DNA of 10,207 bases from CAZYWA01 sp964650975 [NCBI: uncultured bacterium] (GCA_964650975.1 CAZYWA010000266.1:1-10207); one strand, 5' to 3'. Shown: positions 1-6,164, counted from the first letter of the stretch. Made by a program: numbers and translations. Notes: generated from the letters alone by a model not told the origin.

Positions 1-2
1 GC

Positions 3-320
3 ATCGCGCTGGGGTTCGGGCTGATGGGCGTGTACCTGATCCAGATCGCGTTCACGGTGAGCTGGTACGGCGGCGTGGGCCTGATGCACCAGATGCTGGG
101 CTGGACGTTGCTCGGTCTCACGGGCTTGGGCGTGTTCAAGGACGCGCGGGCGCTCGCGGCGCGTGGCGAGACCTCGGGCTTCTGGATCGAGACCCGGAGC
201 CGGTGCGGCGACTGCGGTCAGCGCGGACGCTACGCACCGCTGCACGTGGCCACGCGGGTGCTGCTGGCGATCACCTTCGGGGTTTTCGTCTACCTGCGCT
301 TCGGCTCGATGCTCGGGTAG
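3..320 (+). CDS. Multi-pass membrane protein, 5'-truncated, unknown function
   Basis: I do not recognise this protein. The frame is open from the window edge and reads hydrophobic residues (IALGFGL) before the first ATG at 24. No convincing ribosome binding site precedes that ATG, so the gene probably starts outside the window. The visible 106 residues hold about three hydrophobic segments: one from the edge through the VSWYGG region, one around the LGWTLLGLTGLGVF stretch, and one near the C terminus (VLLAITFGVFVYL). Between the second and third lies a polar loop with one CxxC (CGDC) flanked by Arg and Gly; a lone pair could bind metal only with a partner or could form a disulfide. The stop codon TAG sits in the loop of a perfect 7-bp hairpin. 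The next gene is convergent. Confidence is good that it codes, low on function. Confidence 0.65.
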   Translation: MALGFGLMGVYLIQIAFTVSWYGGVGLMHQMLGWTLLGLTGLGVFKDARALAARGETSGFWIETRSRCGDCGQRGRYAPLHVATRVLLAITFGVFVYLRFGSMLG

Positions 321-327
321 CCCGAGC
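311..327. terminator. Hairpin with the stop codon as its loop
   Basis: GCTCGGG and CCCGAGC form a perfect 7-bp inverted repeat separated by only TAG, which is the stop codon of the membrane protein ending at 320. It lies between two convergent genes (stops at 320 and 357). No T-run follows on either strand, so it would at most be a GC-type or bidirectional terminator or an mRNA 3' stabiliser. The inverted repeat is seen directly; the role is inferred. Confidence 0.35.
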
Positions 328-356
328 GCGTCGCGGCTCCGTAGATCGGCCCGCGC

Positions 357-614
357 TCAGCAGGGAACGGCGACCAGGCACGCCTGCGCGGTAGCGGGCG
401 GCGCGGCCGCTCCCGTGGACGACGCCGCCGGCGCGGCGGAAAGAGCTCCACCGAGGACCGCGGCGGCCGTGGCCCAACCGAGCAGCGCCCACATCGCGAC
501 GGTGACCAGCGCGCCGCCGCGGTCGAGATCGCGCTCGAAGCGAGGCGCGAACAACATTCGTCGAGCGCATCCGAGACGCGGCACCGGCTCTTGGATCGGA
601 GCTGACTTGGCCAT
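357..614 (-). CDS. Small single-helix membrane protein, unknown function
   Basis: This is an 85-residue hypothetical protein beginning MAKSAPIQEP. The ATG at 614 is chosen over upstream possibilities because a GGGAGG ribosome binding site lies 5 nt before it. Residues about 1-33 are polar and Arg-rich (RRMLFAPRFERDLDRGG). They are followed by one hydrophobic helix at about 34-57 (ALVTVAMWALLGWATAAAVLGG), and the tail is low-complexity Ala/Pro/Thr ending VAVPC. Basic residues before the helix predict a cytoplasmic N terminus and an exported tail. Two cysteines near the C terminus (about 79 and 85) could pair. It is transcribed divergently from the MocR-type regulator across a 184-bp region holding a perfect inverted repeat, so it is a candidate target of that regulator. 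No family is recognised. The start context and composition support a real gene; the function is open. Confidence 0.6.
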   Translation of the reverse strand: MAKSAPIQEPVPRLGCARRMLFAPRFERDLDRGGALVTVAMWALLGWATAAAVLGGALSAAPAASSTGAAAPPATAQACLVAVPC

Positions 615-703
615 GACACCCTCCCGTGCGCGGCCGAGGCCGGACGGCCCCAACTTAGGGGCGAGGGTTCGCGGTAAACAGATTTAGCGCAGCCGATTTG
701 TAT

Positions 704-737
704 CCAGTACAGTCGCAATATCAGCGAACTGTACTGG
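704..737. promoter_or_regulatory. Perfect 10-bp inverted repeat, probable MocR-type operator
   Basis: CCAGTACAGT (704-713) and ACTGTACTGG (728-737) are exact reverse complements separated by 14 nt, giving 24 nt centre to centre, or just over two helical turns. The site lies in the divergent intergenic region, 61 nt before the MocR-type gene and about 90 nt before the opposite small membrane protein gene. The surrounding stretch is much richer in A and T than the neighbouring genes. Two half-sites on one DNA face suit a dimeric GntR/MocR regulator and autoregulation. No convincing -35/-10 pair could be assigned on either strand. The repeat is seen directly; its binding by this regulator is inferred. 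Confidence 0.7.
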
Positions 738-798
738 CCCACAAACGGACGTCCTGTGTCTGCCCGGCGGGCGGGCGCGGCGCCATCCTGACGCCACC

Positions 799-2232
799 AT
801 GGACACCACCACCGTTCATCCTCTTTACGAGCGCGTCGCGGATCGGGTCGCGGACCTGATCCGGAACGGCGCTCTCGGGCCGGGCGACCGGCTCCCGTCG
901 GTGCGCCGGCTGAGCGGCCAGCAGGGCATCAGCATCACCACCACGATGGAGGCCTACCGGCTGCTCGAGGACCGCGGCTTGATCGAGGCGCGTCCGCAGT
1001 CGGGGTTCTACGTACGCGTGCCCGCCAACGCGCTGCCGGCGCCGCGGGTCTCGAGGCCTCCGCAGGTCTCGACGGTGGTGGGGATCGGCGAGCTGGTGCA
1101 GAAGGTCCACACCGCGATGCGCCAGCCAGGGATCGTGCCGCTCGGTGCGGCGTGCCCGGCTCCCGAGCTGCTGCCGATCGAGAAGCTCAACCGCGCGATG
1201 CACGGAGTGCTGCGGCGCGCGCCGCGCGAAGCTCATTCGCTCGCCCATCCGCCCGGCTGCGAGGCGCTGCGCCGCCAGATCGCGCGTCGTTCGCTCGATC
1301 AAGGCTGCGCCCTCGACCCCGACGAGATCCTGGTCACCTGCGGCGCCCTCGAAGCCGTGAACCTGTGCCTGCGCGCGGTGGCCAAGCCCGGCGACACCAT
1401 CGCGCTCGAGTCGCCGACCTACTTCGGGCTGCTGCAGGCCATCGAGAGCCTGGGCATGCGCGCGCTCGAGATTCCCACCGACCCCGAGACCGGCCTGCAG
1501 CTCGAAGCGCTCGAGCGCGCCATGGAGCGAAAGCGCGTCCACGCCTGCGCCCTGGTTCCGACCTTCCAGAACCCGCTCGGCTATTCGATGCCGGAGGAGC
1601 GAAAAAAAGCGCTCGTGGAGCTCTGCACCCGCCACCAGGTGCCCATCATCGAGGACGATCTCAACGGCGACCTGTTCTTCGGCGCCAAGCGCCCGCGCAC
1701 CTGCAAGGCGTTCGACACCAGCGGCATCGTGCTCCTGTGCTCGTCCTTCTCGAAGACCTTGTCACCGGGCTACCGGGTGGGCTGGGTGGCCGCGGGAGCG
1801 GCACTGCGCGATCCGATCGAGCGGCTCAAGCTCGTGACCACGCTCGCGACCACCGCCGTCACCCAGATCACGATCGCGACGTTCCTGGAGGAGGGTGGCT
1901 ACGACCACCATCTGCGGACCATGCGGCGCACCCTCGCGACCCAGGCGCAGCGGTTCCGGCAGGCGATCGTCGAGTCGTTTCCGGCGGGCACCCGGGTGTC
2001 CCGGCCCGAAGGCGGGCTGACGCTCTGGATCGAGCTGCCGAGCGCGGTGGACGCGCTGGAGCTCAACCGCCGCGCGCTGGCGCGGAACATCAGCATCGCG
2101 CCCGGGCCGATCTTCTCGGCGCGCTCGCTCTACCGGAACTGCGTGCGGTTGACCTACGCCCAGCCGTGGTCGGCGCGGATCGAGGCGGCGATCCACACCA
2201 TCGGCCAGCTCGCGACCGAGCTCTGCTGTTGA
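799..2232 (+). CDS. MocR-family regulator (GntR winged helix plus PLP aminotransferase-like domain)
   Basis: This 477-residue protein has the normal length and order for the MocR/YdcR branch of GntR regulators. Residues about 7-72 are the winged helix-turn-helix (PGDRLPSVRRLS, then SITTTMEAYRLLEDRGLIEARPQSGFYV). Residues about 110-477 are a fold-type I aminotransferase domain. PLP-site residues are intact: Tyr208 in ESPTYFG, Asn258 in FQNPLG, the Asp pair in IIEDDLNGD (286-287), Schiff-base Lys319 in SSFSKTLSPGYRVGW, and Arg450 in NCVRLTY. The family senses PLP or amino-compound adducts and usually controls a neighbouring gene and itself. No pyridoxine, GABA or taurine gene lies beside it; the divergent neighbour is a small membrane protein. 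No clear Shine-Dalgarno precedes the ATG at 799. An A7 run at 1602-1608 is in slippery phase. Family call is firm; ligand and regulon are unknown. Confidence 0.93.
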   Translation: MDTTTVHPLYERVADRVADLIRNGALGPGDRLPSVRRLSGQQGISITTTMEAYRLLEDRGLIEARPQSGFYVRVPANALPAPRVSRPPQVSTVVGIGELVQKVHTAMRQPGIVPLGAACPAPELLPIEKLNRAMHGVLRRAPREAHSLAHPPGCEALRRQIARRSLDQGCALDPDEILVTCGALEAVNLCLRAVAKPGDTIALESPTYFGLLQAIESLGMRALEIPTDPETGLQLEALERAMERKRVHACALVPTFQNPLGYSMPEERKKALVELCTRHQVPIIEDDLNGDLFFGAKRPRTCKAFDTSGIVLLCSSFSKTLSPGYRVGWVAAGAALRDPIERLKLVTTLATTAVTQITIATFLEEGGYDHHLRTMRRTLATQAQRFRQAIVESFPAGTRVSRPEGGLTLWIELPSAVDALELNRRALARNISIAPGPIFSARSLYRNCVRLTYAQPWSARIEAAIHTIGQLATELCC

Positions 2233-2273
2233 CTGCGCGACGTTGACGGACTGCCGGGCCGCGGCGGGAGCGG

Positions 2274-2876
2274 TCAGCTCTTCGACTTCTGGCTCGCGAC
2301 GCGCTCGACCCGATCCAGGATGCGCGGGGCTTCGCTGCGAAGCACGTAACGAACCAGGAAGCTCGGGGCGTCGAAGCTGGGCTTGAGCGACGCCTGGTAC
2401 GCGACCTCGGTGGTGTCGGGCGCCGCGCCCGCGGTGAGGCTCCAGGAGCCCGAGAGCTCGCCCAGGTCCCCGCTCAGGGTCGAAAACTCGATCCGGGACT
2501 GTCCGCGCTGCACGAAACGGCGGGTGATCTCGAGATCGCCGGCCATGACCAGGTGGTACTTGAAGCGCACGTCCGTCCCGTCCTGGTCGCGGCGCAGGAT
2601 CTCGGCCGAGAAGATGTCCGGGATCATGTCGGCGTAGCGTTCGTAGTCGGTGACGATCCGCAGCACGTCGTCGATGGGGGCCTGGAGCACCTGGCGGACG
2701 TCGATGGTGCGGCCGGACGGCGCCAGCACCTCTTCCCGGCGGTCGCCGGTCGACTCGCGGGCGCGAACGTCCCCGAGCCCCGACTGCAGGCACATCCCGA
2801 ACACCAGGACCGCCGCCCACCAAGGCGTGCGTCTCCCCAGCCACCGGAATCGTCGCGGTCCGCGCCGCCCGTCCAT
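2274..2876 (-). CDS. Exported START/SRPBCC (polyketide cyclase-like) domain protein
   Basis: This 200-residue protein probably binds a hydrophobic ligand in a helix-grip fold. I start it at the ATG at 2876, not the GTG at 2888, because a GGAGG lies 5 nt before the ATG. Residues 1-17 are Arg-rich and residues about 18-35 are hydrophobic (WWAAVLVFGMCLQSGLG), which reads as a signal peptide or anchor. The cysteine there is preceded by Met, so it is a poor lipobox. Residues about 57-195 fit the SRPBCC/START pattern: VRQVLQAPIDDVLRIVTDYERYADMIPDI, then alternating strands, and a C-terminal helix (SEAPRILDRVERVA). The gene begins 16 bp after the lytic transglycosylase stop and is probably co-transcribed with it. 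Its 3' end converges on the MocR-type gene, leaving 41 bp with no clear terminator. Fold call is good; ligand is unknown. Confidence 0.8.
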   Translation of the reverse strand: MDGRRGPRRFRWLGRRTPWWAAVLVFGMCLQSGLGDVRARESTGDRREEVLAPSGRTIDVRQVLQAPIDDVLRIVTDYERYADMIPDIFSAEILRRDQDGTDVRFKYHLVMAGDLEITRRFVQRGQSRIEFSTLSGDLGELSGSWSLTAGAAPDTTEVAYQASLKPSFDAPSFLVRYVLRSEAPRILDRVERVASQKSKS

Positions 2877-2892
2877 CGCTGCCTCCACGTGC

Positions 2893-3660
2893 TCAGCTTT
2901 CGATGCTCGTCGCTGGCTCGGAGACCCCGCCCACCGGGAAGGCCTCGGCGGTGAGCTGTGACTGGAACTCGTCGCCTAGATCGCGGTAGGTCTGCCAGAC
3001 ACGTTCGACGTACGCCCGCGGGACGGTGCGCCCCTCGGCGAGGGCTCGGCTGACGGCCGCCGGACCCTGGTTATAAGCCGCCAGAGCATGCTCCAAGTCG
3101 TCGAATTGGTCCACCAGTTTCGATAGATAGAGGATTCCGACGTGGACGTTGGTCTCCGGCTCGAGGAGCGCCTCCGGGCCCCGGAAAGAGAGCCCGATCT
3201 GGTGCGCGATCTCGCGCGCGGTGTCGGGCCGGACCTGCAGCAACCCGATCGCTCCGGCGCTGCTCCGGGCCTGCGTTCGATAGTCGCTTTCGACCTCGAT
3301 CAGCGCCAGCACCAGCAACGGATCGACCTCGTGCAGCTCTGCCTCGGACGCCAGCACCTGCGCGACGCCCTGCGGACGCGGGACGCCCTCGCGCCGCAGC
3401 TGCTCGGCCACGACGTCCCGGAGCACCGAGCGACCGGTGCCCTCGGGGGGTGGCTCACACCAGGGCCGGAGCTCGGCCGCAGCGAGGCGTGGCCGCACGA
3501 TCGGGTGTGTCGGGCCGATCGAGCGATTGGCGACCACGATCCCCGCCAGAACCGCCGTCGTGCCCACCGCCCAGCACAGCCCGGCGGCCAGCACGGTGGT
3601 CACGCCGGCCGGAGCGCGGGCGAGCCTCCTCCAGGGCGGTCGATCGGTAATCGGTCGCAT
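2893..3660 (-). CDS. Membrane-anchored lytic transglycosylase (SLT domain)
   Basis: This enzyme would cleave the MurNAc-GlcNAc bond of peptidoglycan in the periplasm, forming 1,6-anhydro-MurNAc ends. The protein has 255 residues. Residues about 18-45 are a hydrophobic signal anchor after an Arg-rich N terminus. The SLT (lysozyme-like) domain spans about 100-225 with the family motifs in order: ALIEVESDY with catalytic Glu124 followed by Ser125; GAIGLLQVRP (136-145); the NVHVGILYL helix (171-179); and AAYNQGPAAV (194-203). It resembles the short Slt/MltE/MltC-type catalytic cores, without LysM or SPOR modules. The start at 3660 has no good free Shine-Dalgarno; the nearest G-rich stretch is inside a hairpin at 3670-3685. 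It is followed 16 bp later by the START-like exported protein. Enzyme family is firm; which subclass is not resolved. Confidence 0.9.
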   Translation of the reverse strand: MRPITDRPPWRRLARAPAGVTTVLAAGLCWAVGTTAVLAGIVVANRSIGPTHPIVRPRLAAAELRPWCEPPPEGTGRSVLRDVVAEQLRREGVPRPQGVAQVLASEAELHEVDPLLVLALIEVESDYRTQARSSAGAIGLLQVRPDTAREIAHQIGLSFRGPEALLEPETNVHVGILYLSKLVDQFDDLEHALAAYNQGPAAVSRALAEGRTVPRAYVERVWQTYRDLGDEFQSQLTAEAFPVGGVSEPATSIES

Positions 3661-3669
3661 GGGCTGGGT

Positions 3670-3685
3670 GGCCCCTGACGGGGCC
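3670..3685 (-). promoter_or_regulatory. Leader hairpin just before the transglycosylase start
   Basis: GGCCCC and GGGGCC form a perfect 6-bp stem with a 4-nt loop, extendable by two G-T wobbles, ending 9 nt before the ATG at 3660. The only Shine-Dalgarno-like G-rich bases upstream of that ATG lie in its 3' arm, so folding could limit translation. It could instead be a further terminator element after the phasin gene. The stem is seen; both roles are inferred. Confidence 0.35.
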
Positions 3686-3711
3686 GTCGAGGATCGAGCG
3701 AATCAAGCCCC

Positions 3712-3744
3712 TCCCGGGCCCGCCGGACGACGGCGGGCCCGGGA
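3712..3744 (-). terminator. Strong hairpin downstream of the phasin gene
   Basis: A 14-bp perfect stem (arms 3712-3725 and 3731-3744) with the 5-nt loop GACGA starts about 28 bp past the phasin stop. It is almost all G+C. On the minus strand it is followed by AGGGGCTTGATTC, which lacks a proper T-run, so it is a GC-type terminator or attenuator rather than a textbook one. A smaller 7-bp stem (TCCGGAA 3751-3757 with TTCCGGA 3766-3772) lies between it and the phasin stop. Confidence 0.6.
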
Positions 3745-3772
3745 AGGACGTCCGGAAAGAACGGCTTCCGGA

Positions 3773-4156
3773 TCAGGCGCGGGCGCGACGACGGGCCGGA
3801 GCCTGCACCTTGCGGGTCTTCGAGAGCGCGTTGACGCGGCGGGCCAGCTCGCTCAGGCGATCGTCGAGCTGCTCGATCTGGGTGCGGGTCGGGATGTTGA
3901 GGATCCCGAGGGTGCGATCGATGCCTTCGTCGACCCGGCGCTCGATCTCCTCACGGGTGCGTCGAGCGAACACCAGGAGCTCGTCGACCGCCTTCTTCTG
4001 CGTCTCGGGGATCCGGCTCTCGACTTCCTCGACCAAGCGCCGCGCGATCCGCTGGCTCTCTTCCTCGACGCGCGCGAAGCGGTCCCGGACGTTGGTGATG
4101 CTGTCCTTCACGATGTCGGTGACCGCGAACGCGGCGGCTTCTTGCTTACGTGCCAT
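3773..4156 (-). CDS. Phasin, PhaF/PhaI-type polyhydroxyalkanoate granule-associated protein
   Basis: Phasins coat intracellular polyhydroxyalkanoate granules. This 127-residue protein starts at the ATG at 4156, preceded by GAGGAG 6 nt upstream; an in-frame extension to 4237 runs through the promoter and is rejected. Residues about 8-95 are one long amphipathic, charged helical region (KDSITNVRDRFARVEEESQRIARRLVEEVESRI...). Residues about 88-112 carry the family-typical NIPTRTQIEQLDDRLSELARRVNAL, a short coiled coil used for oligomerisation in PhaF/PhaI. The tail is basic (SKTRKVQAPARRRARA), like a very short version of the DNA-binding histone-like tail of PhaF. It is monocistronic by context: own promoter upstream, strong hairpin downstream. 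No PHA synthase lies in the window, so a granule role is by family; a nucleoid-associated role is possible. Confidence 0.85.
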   Translation of the reverse strand: MARKQEAAAFAVTDIVKDSITNVRDRFARVEEESQRIARRLVEEVESRIPETQKKAVDELLVFARRTREEIERRVDEGIDRTLGILNIPTRTQIEQLDDRLSELARRVNALSKTRKVQAPARRRARA

Positions 4157-4193
4157 GGCTGTCTCCTCGCCGAATGGTGATGCGAACGAGGCA

Positions 4194-4221
4194 AACATAA
4201 CACGATGCGTCATGATGTCAA
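4194..4221 (-). promoter_or_regulatory. Sigma70-type promoter of the phasin gene
   Basis: Read on the minus strand, TTGACA (4221-4216) is a perfect -35 consensus. It is followed after 16 nt by TATGTT (4199-4194), a 4/6 match to the -10 element. Transcription would start near 4187, giving a leader of about 30 nt before the phasin ATG at 4156. The element sits in a clearly AT-rich stretch within a very GC-rich region. This predicts strong constitutive or housekeeping expression. Confidence 0.7.
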
Positions 4222-4235
4222 TACAAAAATGGCGC

Positions 4236-4253
4236 ACTGCGTAAAATCGCAGT
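4236..4253. promoter_or_regulatory. Inverted repeat ACTGCG-N6-CGCAGT upstream of the phasin promoter
   Basis: A perfect 6-bp inverted repeat (4236-4241 and 4248-4253) with an A/T-rich 6-nt spacer lies about 15 bp upstream of the phasin -35 element. Its CTGC...GCAG arms recall the PhaR repressor motif of Rhodobacter and Paracoccus, but the spacing here is longer (CTGC-N8-GCAG). Alternatively, it is the terminator hairpin of the AAA+ gene ending at 4303: on the minus strand ATTTTTG follows six bases after the stem. The repeat is seen; either role is inferred. Confidence 0.4.
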
Positions 4254-4302
4254 TATGTAGTAATTACAAATGGTTGCGAGCCGGTCGCTGTGCGAGTGCG
4301 TG

Positions 4303-5793
4303 CTACTCCGCTGGCCGCGCGCGGTCGCGAGCCCAGGTGCGCAGCCGTTCGATCGGCTCGCGCATCGTCACCGAGAGCGGCACGGTCTCGCGCGCCGCCG
4401 CCTGGATGTCGGCGGCGGCGAGCTCGCGCTCGGACTCGGCGAATGCGCGATAGAGACCGCTCACCACCAGCTCCTCGATCTCCGCTCCGCTCATCCCCGC
4501 CGACGCGTCGACCAGTGCCGCCAGATCGAACTTGCGCGGGTCGCGCTTGCGGCGCTCGAGGTGGATCGAGAGGATCTCGCGGCGCGCGCCGGGATCGGGG
4601 AGATCGAGGAAGAAGATCTCGTCGAAACGGCCCTTGCGCAGGAGCTCGGGGGGAAGGTTCTCGATCGAGTTCGCGGTCGCGACGACGAATACCGGCCGGG
4701 TCTTCTCCTGGATCCAGGTCAGGAAGGTCGCGAACACCCGCCGGGTGGTTCCCGAGTCCATGTCGCCGCTCCCGCCGGCGCCGGCGAAGCCCTTCTCCAG
4801 CTCGTCGAGCCAGAGGACACAGGGCGCCAGCGACTCGGCGGTCTTGATCGACTTGCGCATGTTCTCCTCGCTGGCACCCATGAGCGAGCTGAACACGTTG
4901 CCGACGTCCATGCGCAGGAGCGGCAGTTTCCAGTGGCTGGCGATCGCCTTGGCGGTGAGGCTCTTGCCGCAGCCCTGCACGCCGAGCAGCAGCAGGCCCT
5001 TGGGCTCGGGGAGCCCGAACGTCCGGGCGCGCGCGGTGAAGCTGGCCTTGCGGCCGTCGAGCCAGCCTTTGAGCTTGGCCAGGCCGCCCACGTTCCCGAG
5101 CCGCTGATCGAGCTCGTAGAACTCGAGCAGCCCGCCCTTGCGGATGATCTGCTTCTTCTCGGCCAGGATGAGATCGAGGTCGTCCTCGTCGAGCTTCAGG
5201 CCCTCGACCACCGCCTTGCAGAAGATGCTCTCCGCTTCGACCGCGGTGAGACCGAGCGCCGCCTGCAGCATGCGCTCGCGCAGCTCCGGCGTGAGCTCGA
5301 TCCGTACCCGCGTGTCGCCGCGCACTCCGGCGATCACCCCCTCCAGGATCTCGTCGAGCTCCGGCTGATCCGGGAGCGGCACGTCGAGCACCGAGACGTC
5401 CTTCTCGAGCTCGGGCGGGAGCCGGAGCACCGGGCTCATGAGCACCAGCGTCTTGAAGGTGTGGCGAAGGTCGCGCGCCAGATCGCGCAGGCGCCGGACC
5501 ACGCGGGCGTCGTCGAAGAACGCGTGCAGGTCCTGGAACACGAAGATCGCGCGATCCGCCGCCTCGCCGACCCGCGCCAGCGCCTCCGCTGGCTCGCGGC
5601 TCGCGTCGGGCGGACCGCCGGGCGTCGTGAGCCCCTGGGTGGAGGTCCAGACCAGGAGCCTCTTCCCGAGCTTCGACGCGACGTCCTGGACCAGCTTCTC
5701 GGTACGGCGCTCTTCGTGGGTGACCAGATAGAGAATCGGGTAGCGCGACCGGACCAAGAGCTCGAGCTCACGGGCCAGCTCCGCGGCGGTCAC
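4303..5793 (-). CDS. Ycf46-like AAA+ ATPase
   Basis: This 496-residue protein has the usual length for cyanobacterial and plastid Ycf46-type AAA proteins, whose role is poorly defined. The GTG start at 5793 overlaps the stop of the preceding ORF (GTGA, 5790-5793) and has GGAG 8 nt upstream; a longer reading through 6402 is an Arg/Gly-rich artefact. The catalytic AAA+ module spans about 230-475: Walker A GVQGCGKS (271-278), Walker B CVLWLDELEK with Asp330-Glu331, sensor 1 Asn375 in ATANS, arginine fingers Arg386 and Arg389 in LLRKGRFDE, and sensor 2 GAEIEEL near 436. The N-terminal half (about 8-160) looks like a degenerate AAA core: no Walker A, but AIFVFQDLH (82-90) sits where Walker B would. 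There is no signal or membrane segment, so it is cytoplasmic. It is translationally coupled to the propeller gene, suggesting a complex. Family call is firm; substrate is unknown. Confidence 0.92.
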   Translation of the reverse strand: MTAAELARELELLVRSRYPILYLVTHEERRTEKLVQDVASKLGKRLLVWTSTQGLTTPGGPPDASREPAEALARVGEAADRAIFVFQDLHAFFDDARVVRRLRDLARDLRHTFKTLVLMSPVLRLPPELEKDVSVLDVPLPDQPELDEILEGVIAGVRGDTRVRIELTPELRERMLQAALGLTAVEAESIFCKAVVEGLKLDEDDLDLILAEKKQIIRKGGLLEFYELDQRLGNVGGLAKLKGWLDGRKASFTARARTFGLPEPKGLLLLGVQGCGKSLTAKAIASHWKLPLLRMDVGNVFSSLMGASEENMRKSIKTAESLAPCVLWLDELEKGFAGAGGSGDMDSGTTRRVFATFLTWIQEKTRPVFVVATANSIENLPPELLRKGRFDEIFFLDLPDPGARREILSIHLERRKRDPRKFDLAALVDASAGMSGAEIEELVVSGLYRAFAESERELAAADIQAAARETVPLSVTMREPIERLRTWARDRARPAE

Positions 5794-6164
5794 GTCGCCA
5801 GCTCCAGAAAACGCGCGGGCTCGCTCGCGGAGGCTGCGGGCAGCCCGTGGGAGAACATGCCGGCGGTGGTGAGCAACACGAAGCCGCCGTCGGACGTCGT
5901 GGCCAGGTCGAGAGGAGTGCCTTGCACCTGGAAGCGGGCGCGGATCGTACCGTCCCACTTCTGGCAGGTCAAAACCTGGCGATGCACCCGCACCAGCCAC
6001 GGTTCTCCCTCCGGATCGGCCCCGGCTCTCGCCAATCCATCGGGCCGCGGCACGCCTTGCTCCCGTCCATGGGTGGGCGACACGAGGTGCAGATTGCCGA
6101 ATCGGTCGGTGAGTGCCAGGGCTCGCCGGCCGGCCGCGTCGACGCTCACGACCGGTACGCCCAC
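5790..6164 (-). CDS. C-terminal propeller segment after an in-frame amber stop
   Basis: This 124-codon stretch is in the same frame as the 706-codon propeller ORF and directly follows its TAG (6165-6167). It reads VGVPVVSVDAAGRRALAL..., a natural continuation of the blade pattern, with two clear blade units (RFGNLHLVSPTHGREQG; VLTCQKWDGTIRARFQV) and a closing strand (GGFVLLTTAGMFSHG). It could be made separately from the GTG at 6164, because AGGAGG lies 11 nt upstream (6176-6181 on the opposite strand), inside the end of the first ORF. It could also be reached by readthrough, or be the tail of a gene broken by mutation or a base-call error (TAC or TGG to TAG). Its stop overlaps the ATPase start by 4 bp, arguing that ribosomes do pass through it. 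Coding is likely; whether it is an independent protein is uncertain. Confidence 0.6.
   Translation of the reverse strand: MGVPVVSVDAAGRRALALTDRFGNLHLVSPTHGREQGVPRPDGLARAGADPEGEPWLVRVHRQVLTCQKWDGTIRARFQVQGTPLDLATTSDGGFVLLTTAGMFSHGLPAASASEPARFLELAT

Noticed and set aside
721-1635. A 304-codon minus-strand open frame opposite the MocR-type gene
   Set aside because: Low-complexity Arg/Gly/Ala composition, antisense to a clear gene, and overlapping the operator region.
1152-2246. A 364-codon plus-strand open frame overlapping the MocR-type gene
   Set aside because: It lies in a different frame within a gene with intact PLP-site motifs and is Arg/Pro/Ala-rich with no domain, a GC-bias shadow.
2233-2273. 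Terminator between the convergent MocR-type and START-like genes
   Set aside because: Only weak, imperfect G/C pairing is visible with no T-run on either strand.
4157-4237. Upstream in-frame start for the phasin
   Set aside because: The extension would be translated from the promoter region itself; the ATG at 4156 has a strong ribosome binding site and gives the family-like N terminus.
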